64,000 nucleotides of DNA from Bradyrhizobium sp. (GTDB lineage: Bacteria; Pseudomonadota; Alphaproteobacteria; Rhizobiales; Xanthobacteraceae): positions 36,351-100,350 of the forward strand of contig NZ_JAURXB010000023.1 in the NCBI RefSeq assembly GCF_030654605.1, written 5' to 3'. The notes under the pieces are model-generated. The model saw nothing but the letters and a program-made list of their open reading frames with translations, was not told where the DNA came from and ran no database searches. This document shows, piece by piece, positions 25,698 through 32,973 of the stretch. The position numbers and the translations under genes are program-made. Within the stretch, counting starts at the first letter, position 1. Each line of letters begins with the position of its first letter.

Positions 25698-26090
25698 TCA
25701 CACCAACTCAATGCGCGCGTGATGTCCCGGGGCGGTGGCAAGGCGTTTGTCACGGGTCAACAGCGGAGCATCGAGCGCTTCCGCCAAGGCGACGTACATG
25801 GCGTCATAGGCCGTGAGATTGTTCCGCAAATCCCAGACGCGCGGCAAGAGGAGATCGTGCGGATACCGACGCAACGGGAAGTCAGCGAGGTCGGCGAGTG
25901 CCGCGCGGCCTCGCTCGGCATCAATCTCTCCGTTCGCTGCAAACCGGCGCACCACCTGCGCCACTTCGACGTCGAGCAAATGAGGCGCGTGCAATATCTG
26001 GAAGGGTTCGAAGAGAAGCTTTTCCACCGCCGCTGCGGCTGGCCTACGAAGCAGCGTTTCGAGCATCGCGGAAGCATCGACGACAATCAT
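25698..26090 (-). CDS. vapC: PIN-domain ribonuclease toxin (VapC/FitB-like)
   Basis: 130-aa PIN domain with the four acidic positions expected for a Mg-dependent RNase: MIVVDASAMLE (D5), LLDVEVAQVVRR, LTAYDAMYVALAEAL and LLTRDKRLA. The ATG overlaps the antitoxin stop as ATGA, the standard coupling of VapBC pairs. The toxin cleaves specific RNAs (often tRNA) when released from its antitoxin. Bounded by about 180 bp of unremarkable sequence downstream. Confidence 0.93.
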   Translation of the reverse strand: MIVVDASAMLETLLRRPAAAAVEKLLFEPFQILHAPHLLDVEVAQVVRRFAANGEIDAERGRAALADLADFPLRRYPHDLLLPRVWDLRNNLTAYDAMYVALAEALDAPLLTRDKRLATAPGHHARIELV

Positions 26091-26317
26091 GAACGATCGC
26101 GTTCGGCGCGGACCGCCTCGGCCGGCTCTATAGATAGGGTCACCGTAGAACGCCGATCGAGGCGAGCACGTAGCTCATCTATCGTGGGGCGTTCAGCTAC
26201 CTGACGGATCTCGCTAAGCAAATAGTCGGAGAGCGACATGCCCGCCAGCGCCGCGCGCGACTTAAGCCGGCGATGCAGCGCATCGGGCACGTTGCGAATT
26301 TGAATCATCGCTGTCAT
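26087..26317 (-). CDS. vapB: Ribbon-helix-helix antitoxin (FitA/VapB-like)
   Basis: About 76 aa. The RHH DNA-binding domain is MIQIRNVPDALHRRLKSRAALAGMSLSDYLLSEIRQVAE, typical of FitA. The C-terminal tail, PTIDELRARLDRR..., binds and inhibits the toxin. ATG at 26317 is chosen over the TTG of the ORF track and has TAGG about 8 nt upstream; ATG at 26308 is also possible. A perfect inverted repeat just upstream is its likely operator for autoregulation with the toxin. Confidence 0.9.
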   Translation of the reverse strand: MTAMIQIRNVPDALHRRLKSRAALAGMSLSDYLLSEIRQVAERPTIDELRARLDRRSTVTLSIEPAEAVRAERDRS

Positions 26318-26332
26318 GCGCAAAACCTATTC

Positions 26333-26349
26333 ACATGTGCTCCACATGT
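26333..26349. promoter_or_regulatory. Candidate VapBC (FitAB) operator palindrome
   Basis: ACATGTG-CTC-CACATGT is a perfect 7-bp inverted repeat with a 3-bp spacer, 15 bp upstream of the antitoxin start. Ribbon-helix-helix antitoxins bind such palindromes cooperatively with their toxin, so autoregulation is the natural reading. Confidence 0.65.
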
Positions 26350-26577
26350 CAATTAGGATACGGCAGTGTTGATCTCGGTGCATCCGCACGAACTGTGTAA
26401 TCCATATCACGCTGGCAGAAGGCCGATCGAACGGGGGCGCCGGACGCCGCGACGGACGGAGGAGCCCGGGCGTATGGTCCGTTTACCAATGTGAGCCAAG
26501 TCACATCCACGGCCTGTCGCCCGGTTTATCGTTCAACCATCAAAGCGCCATCAGGCGTCACAGTGAGGACCACGACA

Positions 26578-27219
26578 ATGACCAGCTTCTACAGACTTTC
26601 CGCCCTCTCGGCGATCACGCTCAGTGCCGCGCTGTCGATGACGGCAGGCCTGGCCATTGCCGGCGAGAAGGTTTCCGCCGACCAGATCCTGAATGCGCTG
26701 CAGCCGAAGAAGCCGCTGACCCGCGGACTGTCGGCGGGACCGCAGGCCGATCCGGCCGTCGAAGCCAAGCAGATCCGTTTCGTCGATACCCTGCGCAACC
26801 GCAAGACCCGCTCGCTCTCGCTCGGCGAGCGCGAGGAAATCGCCGAGATCGCGGCGACCAAGCCGAAGATCGATCTCGAGATCCAGTTCGACTACAATTC
26901 CGCCGATATCAGCAAGAGCTCGATGCCGGCGGCGCAGGAACTCGGCAAGGCGCTCTCGAATTCGACCCTGAAGGGCTCGACCTTCGTGGTCGCCGGCCAT
27001 ACCGATGCGGTCGGCAGCGAGCCCTACAATCAGGAACTGTCGGAGCGCCGCGCCGACACCATCAAGCGCTTCCTCACCGAACAATACGGCATCAACGGCG
27101 CCGACCTCGTCACCGTCGGCTACGGCGAAAGCAAGCCGAAGGATACCGGCACGCCGACCGACCCGGCCAACCGTCGCGTTCAGGTCGTCAACATGGAAAC
27201 CAAGACCGCTTCGAAGTAA
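26578..27219 (+). CDS. OmpA-family peptidoglycan-binding protein
   Basis: 213 aa. The signal peptide (LSALSAITLSAALSMTAGLAIAGE) is followed by a linker and a C-terminal OmpA domain: IDLEIQFDYNSADI, VVAGHTDAVGSEPYNQELSERRADTIKRFL, GYGESKPKDTGTPTDPANRRVQV. The motif TDxxGxxxxNxxLSxxRA binds meso-diaminopimelate of peptidoglycan in the periplasm. There is no N-terminal barrel, so it is a periplasmic or lipid-free OmpA-like protein. The start at 26578 follows GTGAGGACC at about 9 nt. It is monocistronic, with a strong terminator downstream. Confidence 0.93.
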   Translation: MTSFYRLSALSAITLSAALSMTAGLAIAGEKVSADQILNALQPKKPLTRGLSAGPQADPAVEAKQIRFVDTLRNRKTRSLSLGEREEIAEIAATKPKIDLEIQFDYNSADISKSSMPAAQELGKALSNSTLKGSTFVVAGHTDAVGSEPYNQELSERRADTIKRFLTEQYGINGADLVTVGYGESKPKDTGTPTDPANRRVQVVNMETKTASK

Positions 27220-27243
27220 CGCTCGATCCGCGACAAGTCATTT

Positions 27244-27270
27244 CAGCCCGCGCCGGTCTCGCGCGGGCTG
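27244..27270 (+). terminator. Intrinsic terminator-like hairpin after ompA-like gene
   Basis: CAGCCCGCGC and GCGCGGGCTG form a perfect 10-bp stem with a 7-nt loop, followed by ATTGTATCTG. It lies 24 bp after the stop codon and 15 bp before the convergent PMT-family gene end, so it may serve both strands. Confidence 0.75.
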
Positions 27271-27285
27271 ATTGTATCTGCGACC

Positions 27286-28590
27286 TCATATCCAACTCTG
27301 GAACAGCATCAGCCGGACAAACGTCTCCATCGACGTCCCGACAAACGCCACCGTGATCGGCAGCATCGCGGCGAAGCCCGCGCCTGCGGTCGCGACGAAG
27401 GCCCATAACAGCCAGCGCGGGCTGTTGCCCCGCCGCAGCACGTAGACCAGTGCAAGGCTGGCCAAGGTAGCGGCCGGCAAATAGTAATACAGGAAGCCGA
27501 GCGTCCGCGGCAGCAGCGCCCAGGCCAGATAGGGTCCGGCATAGAACGACAGGATCAGGAACGCGTCGGCCCGGCGCGTCACGATCCAGTCACGCAGGCA
27601 GACCGCTAACGCCGGCAGCGCCGCCCACAGCACCACGGGATTGCCGAGGAATACCACCGCCGCAATCCGGTCATCCGCAACCTTGTCGAACAGGTACCAG
27701 ACCGGCCGCACCAGAAACGGCCAGGACGGCCACGAACTCATATAGGTGTGGCCCGCGATCGCTGTCGTGGTGTTGTCGCTGAAAATCCTGCGCTGGGCTT
27801 CGAGCAGGTCGGGAAGCGACAGGCCGTAAAGCGGCACGAAGGTCGCGAGATAGCCGACCGCCGGGGCCAGCACGAAGCAGGCGGCGAAATGATAGGATCT
27901 GAAATCGGGCCACAGGCCCGGCCGGTACCAGTCGCTGGCATTGCCATCGGCGAATTGCGTGCGCCAGCTCTGCATCAGCCGGATCACGGCGACGATCACG
28001 ATGCAAACGGCGAGTGGAAACAGCCCGCTCCATTTGCAGGCCGCCGAAAGACCGAAGGCGAGGCCGGCGAGCGCGAACCAGCGATGCGGCCGCGCCTGGC
28101 GAAAACCGTGCATGAACGCCGCGACCGCCAACAGGCCGAACGAAAGCGAAAATATATCCAGCATCGCGATCCGCGACTGCACGAACACCATCTGGTTGAA
28201 GAACGCGAGCAGAGCCGTCGCAATCGCGGGGCCTTGCGCCGCGAACAGCGCGAGGCCGCAAAGATACATCGCGACGATCGAAAGCGCCCCGAACAGCACG
28301 CCGGGGTAGCGCCAGCCCAGCGGCACATCTCCGAAAGCGCGGATCGACACCGCGATCAGCTGCTTGGCCAGCGGCGGATGCATCGGGTTGAGCATCGGGC
28401 TCGGCATCACCGGCTCGAGCATTTGCCGCGCTGCCGGCACATAATGCACTTCATCGAAGTAGAATTTTTCCGGCGTCGTGATGCCAACCAGCAGCGCGAG
28501 ATGGGCGATAATGAAAATGACCGCGGCAATCACCGCGCTCCGTGCCGCCGATTTTTCCGGAACAGAAGATGATTCGCGCACAGGACTCAC
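27286..28590 (-). CDS. PMT-family (dolichyl-phosphate-mannose-type) glycosyltransferase
   Basis: 434 aa, multi-pass membrane protein of the GT39/PMT group. The catalytic acidic motif in the first loop is EKFYFDEVHYVPAARQML, followed by MHPPLAKQLIAVSIRAFGDVPLGWRYPG, a hallmark of PMT1/POMT-like enzymes. Several predicted TM helices follow (SIVAMYLCGLALFAA, LFPLAVCIVIVAVIRLM, ALAVCLRDWIVTRRADAFLILSFYAGPYLAWALLPRTLGFLYYYLPA). It would transfer a sugar from a polyprenyl phosphate carrier to protein or lipid at the outer face of the inner membrane. Start codon GTG. No partner glycosylation gene is nearby. Confidence 0.88.
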   Translation of the reverse strand: MSPVRESSSVPEKSAARSAVIAAVIFIIAHLALLVGITTPEKFYFDEVHYVPAARQMLEPVMPSPMLNPMHPPLAKQLIAVSIRAFGDVPLGWRYPGVLFGALSIVAMYLCGLALFAAQGPAIATALLAFFNQMVFVQSRIAMLDIFSLSFGLLAVAAFMHGFRQARPHRWFALAGLAFGLSAACKWSGLFPLAVCIVIVAVIRLMQSWRTQFADGNASDWYRPGLWPDFRSYHFAACFVLAPAVGYLATFVPLYGLSLPDLLEAQRRIFSDNTTTAIAGHTYMSSWPSWPFLVRPVWYLFDKVADDRIAAVVFLGNPVVLWAALPALAVCLRDWIVTRRADAFLILSFYAGPYLAWALLPRTLGFLYYYLPAATLASLALVYVLRRGNSPRWLLWAFVATAGAGFAAMLPITVAFVGTSMETFVRLMLFQSWI

Positions 28591-28774
28591 GGATTCATGG
28601 CTTTATCGAAATGTCGAGTGTGGGCGGGCCGCATTTTTAAGTCCACCGCATTGAACGCAATTCGTTTTCGCCGTCACTAACCATCGGGGTCATATGCCGC
28701 CGCTTGTGATATTTTTACAACATCGCATGGGCGCGCGATCCGGTACGATGCGGGACAAATCGATCGGTCATGAA

Positions 28775-29494
28775 ATGAATTGGCGTCACTGCGTTTTCCT
28801 TGTTTGCGCGTTTTGTCTGTCAGCCGCGCTGGCGGCTGGGCCTGCTCGCGCGCAAACGCGCGTCGGCGAAGCCGCCGTCGTCAAGAACGAAGTCGTCCGC
28901 GTCATGGCGTCGGGGACCACTCCGATCAATGTCGGCGATAGCGTGGTGCGCGACGAAACCGTGCGCACCGGCACCGACAGCGCGACCCGGCTGGTGATGG
29001 CCGACAGCACCAATCTGTCGCTCGGCCCCAATTCCACGCTCAAGCTCGACCGCACCGTATTCGACGACGCGCACAGCTATCGCGACATCTCGATCAAGCT
29101 GACCACAGGCGCGTTTCGCTTCGTCACCGGCAATTCGGACAAGGGCGCCTACAAGATCCAGACCCAGGTCGCGACCATCGGCGTGCGCGGCACCATCCTC
29201 GATATCCTGTCGCAGCGCGGCAAGACCACCGTGGTGCTGCGGGACAATGGCGCTTCGCGGGTCTGCACCCTCACCTTCCAATGCATCGAGCTGACCAAGC
29301 CCGGCGACACCGCTGTTATCACCTTCGCCGGCGGCAAATACACCATCCAAAAATCCAGCACGCCGCCCTGGACCTTCGCCTGTGGCGCCGCCGCGGGCCT
29401 CTGCAGCACCACGCAATATGCCGATGCGACGCCTACCATTACGCCGCCTGTCGATGACGGCAGCGATCCCACCGGCATGCTGTGCGGGCGCTGA
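28775..29494 (+). CDS. FecR-domain periplasmic protein
   Basis: About 239 aa from MNWRHCVFLVCAFCLSAALAAGPARAQ, a clear signal peptide. The FecR domain (about residues 30-160) contains VRVMASGTTPINVGDSVVRDETVRTGTDSATRLVMADSTNLSLGPNSTLKLDRTVF and VATIGVRGTILDILSQRGKTTVVL. There is no anti-sigma N-terminal TM and no sigma factor gene nearby, so this is the exported FecR type rather than the classical regulator. The Cys-containing C-terminal tail (RVCTLTFQCIEL, FACGAAAGLCS, GMLCGR) is unusual. It is followed 2 bp later by the beta-barrel gene, forming an operon. Start is uncertain; MRDKSIGHEMNW at 28748 is an alternative. Confidence 0.85.
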   Translation: MNWRHCVFLVCAFCLSAALAAGPARAQTRVGEAAVVKNEVVRVMASGTTPINVGDSVVRDETVRTGTDSATRLVMADSTNLSLGPNSTLKLDRTVFDDAHSYRDISIKLTTGAFRFVTGNSDKGAYKIQTQVATIGVRGTILDILSQRGKTTVVLRDNGASRVCTLTFQCIELTKPGDTAVITFAGGKYTIQKSSTPPWTFACGAAAGLCSTTQYADATPTITPPVDDGSDPTGMLCGR

Positions 29495-29496
29495 CG

Positions 29497-30669
29497 ATGA
29501 CAAAATTCACCCGCAGTTTTGTCGTATCGACTGCGCTCACGGCGGCGATTTCGCTGCTGCTGATACCGGCGCAGCCATTACCCGCATTGGCACTGACCGC
29601 GGAAACGGTGACGGTGGTGAATTCAGAATACCCGCCTACGCCAAATCCTACATATTCATCGAGTCCGTCGCCGAGCCCAACGCCGTCAGCTTCGCCCAGC
29701 CCTTCTCCATCACCGACCCCGACGCCAAGCGCATCACCAAGCCCGAGCCCAACGCCCACTCCGACCCCAACCGGTTCGGATTCCAGCGCTGGATCGGTCA
29801 AGGACCTGGCCAAGCAACGCTTCAACCAGATGATCACCAACCGGGTGCTCGGCACGGTACTGCTCGGCGTCAACGAACAGGTCAACTGCGGCGATTGCGT
29901 CAGCGCGTTCGGCTCCGCGGGCTCATTCTCGGCCGGCATTCACGGCCGCAAGAACCTGACGTCCAACCTGGCGCTGCTGGCGGGCATCGCCTACGCCCAG
30001 TACAGCGAAGGCGGCTACAGCGTCACCAGCGCCCCGATCGGCGCCTTCGCGCTGCGCTACGATTTCACCGACTGGGGTTCATCGCGGCCGTTCTTCGACA
30101 TCGGCGCCATCTTGTCGCCGTTCCAGAAGGTGCGCTACCGCCGCAGCTACCAGACCAGCCTCGGCCCGGTGTCGCTCGACAGCGAAACCACCAGCGAGAA
30201 CTACGGCGTCTATGGCCGCGCGGGCTGGATCAGCCGCATATCACCGCGCGACGAGGTCGCCGCCTCGGTCGAGGTCTGGCAGATGTGGCAGCGGGTCAAG
30301 GGCTACAGCGATCCAGCCGCCGTGGCATTCAATCCGTTCGACGCGAACATCGCCACCGGCACCGACAAGACCAATCTCGTCAAGATCGGCGCGCAGTGGA
30401 CGCATCTGTGGGGCAACAGCATCGAGACCAATATCAACGGCGGCTTCGTGCAATCCTTTGCAACCCGCTCCGGCATCGTCGCCACCGTCACCGGTGAAGG
30501 CACCGTGGTGCCGACGATCGGCAACCAGAGCTGGTTCGAATATGGCGGACGGGTCGGCTACCGCATCACCAAGGGCTGGATTGCCGACCTCTTCCTCAAC
30601 GGCACCGCCGGCCCGCAGCCGGTCGGCAACACCCTGCACGGCGGCGTCGGGCTGCGGATTACGTACTGA
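29497..30669 (+). CDS. Outer-membrane beta-barrel protein with Pro/Ser/Thr-rich linker
   Basis: 390 aa. The signal peptide (STALTAAISLLLIPAQPLPALAL) is followed by a low-complexity linker of about 45 residues, SPSPSPTPSASPSPSPSPTPTPSASPSPSPTPTPTPTGS, then an autotransporter-like barrel (about residues 150-390). The barrel has alternating strands such as GIHGRKNLTSNLALLAGIAYAQYSEGGYSV and SWFEYGGRVGYRITKGWIADLFLNGTAG and ends in the outer-membrane C-terminal signature GVGLRITY. The region CGDCVSAFGSAGSFSAG follows the linker. It is coupled to the FecR protein, which is probably its periplasmic partner. The linker repeats are hexanucleotide-like and may vary in length. Confidence 0.82.
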   Translation: MTKFTRSFVVSTALTAAISLLLIPAQPLPALALTAETVTVVNSEYPPTPNPTYSSSPSPSPTPSASPSPSPSPTPTPSASPSPSPTPTPTPTGSDSSAGSVKDLAKQRFNQMITNRVLGTVLLGVNEQVNCGDCVSAFGSAGSFSAGIHGRKNLTSNLALLAGIAYAQYSEGGYSVTSAPIGAFALRYDFTDWGSSRPFFDIGAILSPFQKVRYRRSYQTSLGPVSLDSETTSENYGVYGRAGWISRISPRDEVAASVEVWQMWQRVKGYSDPAAVAFNPFDANIATGTDKTNLVKIGAQWTHLWGNSIETNINGGFVQSFATRSGIVATVTGEGTVVPTIGNQSWFEYGGRVGYRITKGWIADLFLNGTAGPQPVGNTLHGGVGLRITY

Positions 30670-30702
30670 CGCGTGACCAAATGCCTGCGCTGGCGCGTCG
30701 GA

Positions 30703-31191
30703 TCACGCCACCGCCTTGCCCTCATAAGCCCTGCGCAAGCCCTCGATATCGAGCTTGACCATCCCCAGCATCGCTTGCATCGCCCGCTGGGCGCCGGCGG
30801 CATCGGGGCCGCCGATATATTTCATCAGCGCGGCCGGCACGATCTGCCACGACACCCCATAACGGTCTTTCAGCCAGCCGCATTGCTCGACCGACCCGCC
30901 ATTGGCCGACAGCACATCCCAGAGACGATCGACCTCGGCCTGGTCGGCGCAATCGATAAAGAACGAGATGGCATGGGTGTATTCGAACCGCGTGCCGCCG
31001 TTCAACGCCATGAAGCGCTGGCCGGCCAGCATGAAGTCCACCACCAGCACTGTCCCGGCCTTGCCGGCGGGGCCGTCGACGAGGTTCTTCTGCACCTTCT
31101 CGATCCTGGAATCCGGCAGCAGCGACACGTAGAAATTCGCGGCCTCCTCGGCCTCGCCGTCGAACCACAGGCAGGGGGAAATCTTGGACAT
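30703..31191 (-). CDS. VOC-family protein (PhnB-like)
   Basis: 162 aa with the two beta-alpha-beta-beta-beta modules of the vicinal-oxygen-chelate fold: ISPCLWFDGEAEEAANFYVSLLPDSRI, then ISFFIDCADQAEVDRLWDVLSANGGSVEQCGWLKDRYGVSWQIVPAALMKYIGG. This is the 3-demethylubiquinone-methyltransferase-like (PhnB) subgroup, whose members are usually of unknown activity. The ORF ends 33 bp from the convergent beta-barrel gene. Single gene. Confidence 0.9.
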   Translation of the reverse strand: MSKISPCLWFDGEAEEAANFYVSLLPDSRIEKVQKNLVDGPAGKAGTVLVVDFMLAGQRFMALNGGTRFEYTHAISFFIDCADQAEVDRLWDVLSANGGSVEQCGWLKDRYGVSWQIVPAALMKYIGGPDAAGAQRAMQAMLGMVKLDIEGLRRAYEGKAVA

Positions 31192-31362
31192 CGTTGAACT
31201 CCCGGATGATGATGTGACTCAAATTATCAGGCGCCGGCCATCGCGGACTGTGCAGCCGTTGCTGCGGCGACATCCATCACGCGGCTCGGCCAAAGGACGA
31301 GCGGCCGGTGACCGTCCCGACACGGGTCTCGGATTTTTTTTCGAGGGCGGATCGACCGTCCC

Positions 31363-31387
31363 CGTCATTGCGAGGGGCGCAGCGACG
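31363..31387. repeat. Half copy of the CGTCATTGCGAG palindromic element
   Basis: CGTCATTGCGAGGGGCGCAGCGACG matches the left arm of the elements at 14131 and 18041, but no right arm follows. It appears to be a truncated or decayed copy between the VOC and DUF1488 genes. Confidence 0.6.
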
Positions 31388-31390
31388 GAG

Positions 31391-31696
31391 TTACGGCCGC
31401 GAACCGGTACCCGCGCTCCGTCTGGCCGGAATATGCTTGGTGAAAATGCGTACTACAGCGCCCTTCACGGGCCTGACATCGTCGAACAGCCGGGAAGCGA
31501 TTGCCTCGATGGCGTCGCGATATTGCAGAAACTGCCCCTGCCGCGCCGTGCTCGGCGAGCCCCGCACGCCTGCGAGCTCGTCCATCGCGGCGTCGCTGAT
31601 CTGGCAGTCGACGGTCTCGCCGTCGTTCAGCATGGTAAATCCGAACGCCAAGCGTTCGTCGTCATACCCTACAATGCGACCACGCGTCAGCGGCAT
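31391..31696 (-). CDS. DUF1488-like protein
   Basis: 101-aa soluble protein: MPLTRGRIVGYDDERLAFGFTMLNDGETVDCQISDAAMDELAGVRG..., ending in a basic tail (IFTKHIPARRSAGTGSRP). The pattern of F-x-M-x-[ND]-G-x-x-V-x-C-x-[IV]-S followed by a helical segment (QFLQYRDAIEAIASRLFDD) fits the DUF1488 family found widely in rhizobia. Function unknown. It is flanked by about 100-200 bp of noncoding sequence on each side and is probably monocistronic. Confidence 0.78.
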   Translation of the reverse strand: MPLTRGRIVGYDDERLAFGFTMLNDGETVDCQISDAAMDELAGVRGSPSTARQGQFLQYRDAIEAIASRLFDDVRPVKGAVVRIFTKHIPARRSAGTGSRP

Positions 31697-31789
31697 CGAA
31701 AGTTTCCCTGTCGCCCCCTGGTCATTCCAGGGCGCGAAAACGCGAACCCGAGCGACAAGCGCGAGGCGCTTGCGCCGGGAATGCCTTCG

Positions 31790-32311
31790 TCACTTCGCCT
31801 CGGCGGGATCCCGGTGTACCGGATCGATCCACAGCACCGTCTCCGGCTTTTCCACCGGCTCGATGTCGAGATTGATCGCGACCGCCTGGCCGTCGCTGCG
31901 CACCAGCACGCATTCCAGCACCTCGTCCGGGCTGGCGTTGATCTCCTGATGCGGAACGTAAGGCGGGATGAAGATGAAATCGCCCGGCCCCGCTTCCGCA
32001 GTGAACTGAAGCTTCTCGCCCCAGCGCATCCGTGCCTTGCCCTTGACGACAAAGATGATGCTCTCGAGATGGCCGTGATGATGCGCGCCGGTCTTGGCGT
32101 CCGGCCTGATGGTCACGGTGCCCGCCCACAATTTCTGCGCGCCGACACGCGCGAAGTTGATCGCCGCCTTGCGATCCATCCCCGCGGTCGAGGGCACGTT
32201 GGGATCGAGCTGATCGCCGGGAATGACGCGAACGCCGTCGTGCTTCCAGCGCTCGGCATCGCCGTGATCGTGCGAATGATCCGAATGGAGATGGTCGTGG
32301 TGGCCAGTCAT
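31790..32311 (-). CDS. Cupin-domain protein with His-rich N-terminus
   Basis: 173 aa from MTGHHDHLHSDHSHDHGDAERWKHDG, an N-terminal His/Asp cluster that looks like a metal-binding tail. The cupin barrel follows, with motif 1 TGAHHHGHLESIIFVVKGKARMRWGE (three His plus Glu ligands) and motif 2 PGDFIFIPPYVPHQEIN. Likely a small metal-dependent binding protein or enzyme of unknown substrate. The ORF track adds 37 N-terminal residues that overlap the promoter region shared with divergent csbD; ATG at 32311 is used. Confidence 0.86.
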   Translation of the reverse strand: MTGHHDHLHSDHSHDHGDAERWKHDGVRVIPGDQLDPNVPSTAGMDRKAAINFARVGAQKLWAGTVTIRPDAKTGAHHHGHLESIIFVVKGKARMRWGEKLQFTAEAGPGDFIFIPPYVPHQEINASPDEVLECVLVRSDGQAVAINLDIEPVEKPETVLWIDPVHRDPAEAK

Positions 32312-32381
32312 CGCGCTGCTTCCGTTCAACTTCAATGGGCGAACCCTACATAAAACCGTGATCGCAAACCAGCCGCGGTCA

Positions 32382-32406
32382 GGAACTTTCCGTAAGCTTC
32401 GCGGTT
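32382..32406 (+). promoter_or_regulatory. EcfG-type promoter candidate upstream of csbD
   Basis: GGAAC (32382-32386), 17 nt, then GTT (32404-32406) is an exact EcfG consensus match on the coding strand. The -10 element is 34 nt from the csbD start codon. CsbD genes are frequent members of general stress regulons, which supports the call. Confidence 0.72.
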
Positions 32407-32439
32407 GTTTCGGTGACGCCAAATCAAAGGAGAGTTACC

Positions 32440-32655
32440 ATGGGTGCGACCACCGACAAGGTCAAAGGTACCGCCAACGAAGCCATCGGCAAGGCCAAGC
32501 AGGGCATCGGCGAAGCCGTCGGCTCCGACAGGCTGCAGGGCGAAGGTGTGATCCAGGAAGTCAAAGGCAAGGGCCAGCAGGCTCTCGGCGACGCCAAGGA
32601 AGCCACCAAGGACGCCGTCAACAAGGCGGCCGCCGCGGCCAACAGGAACCTCTGA
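32440..32655 (+). CDS. csbD: CsbD-family stress protein
   Basis: 71 aa: [60 protein letters not shown]... This is the CsbD signature of repeated amphipathic, Lys/Ala/Gly-rich helices (KxKGxxxxxxGKxKxxxG). Such proteins are small, hydrophilic and induced by general stress in many bacteria. The start at 32440 has AAAGGAGAG about 7 nt upstream. It has an EcfG-type promoter upstream and a strong terminator downstream, so it is monocistronic. Confidence 0.93.
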   Translation: MGATTDKVKGTANEAIGKAKQGIGEAVGSDRLQGEGVIQEVKGKGQQALGDAKEATKDAVNKAAAAANRNL

Positions 32656-32679
32656 TCAACTGAATATCGAATTGAAGGG

Positions 32680-32706
32680 CCGGCCCGGTGGGCCGGTTCT
32701 CTTTTT
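32680..32706 (+). terminator. Rho-independent terminator after csbD
   Basis: CCGGCCC-GGT-GGGCCGG is a perfect 7-bp GC stem with a 3-nt loop followed by TTCTCTTTTT. It lies 25 bp past the csbD stop codon. Confidence 0.88.
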
Positions 32707-32746
32707 GCCTAAACGATATCGCCCGGCGAAGCGCCCCCACCCTAGC

Positions 32747-32934
32747 CGATGCTTCGCATCGGCGTTCTTGTATCAGGAACGGCGGCCATTGGCCGCCTAT
32801 GCCCTCCCCCGCAAGCGGGAGAGGGAGTCGCACAGGATTCCTGGAGAGCCTGGTGCCAAACAATAGCGTGAGAGAAATTATCCTCGCTCTGTCAGCGTTC
32901 GCAGTGAGCCCCCTCTCCCGCTTGCGGGGGAGGG
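32747..32934. repeat. Cluster of palindromic repeats between csbD and FKBP gene
   Basis: Three elements are visible. CCGATG-CTTCG-CATCGG is a hairpin at 32747-32763. CCCTCCCCCGCAAGCGGGAGAGGG at 32802-32825 recurs as its exact reverse complement at 32911-32934, and each copy is itself nearly palindromic. These are REP-like elements. Nothing gene-like was found in the roughly 300 bp between csbD and the FKBP gene. Confidence 0.75.
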
Positions 32935-32973
32935 TTGGGGTGGGGGCAGCAGCAAGCGATGGCGCCCGAGCGA

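Noticed and set aside
32802-32934. CRISPR-like repeated GC palindromes
   Set aside because: Only two inverse copies with no regular spacers and no cas genes; these are REP-type elements.
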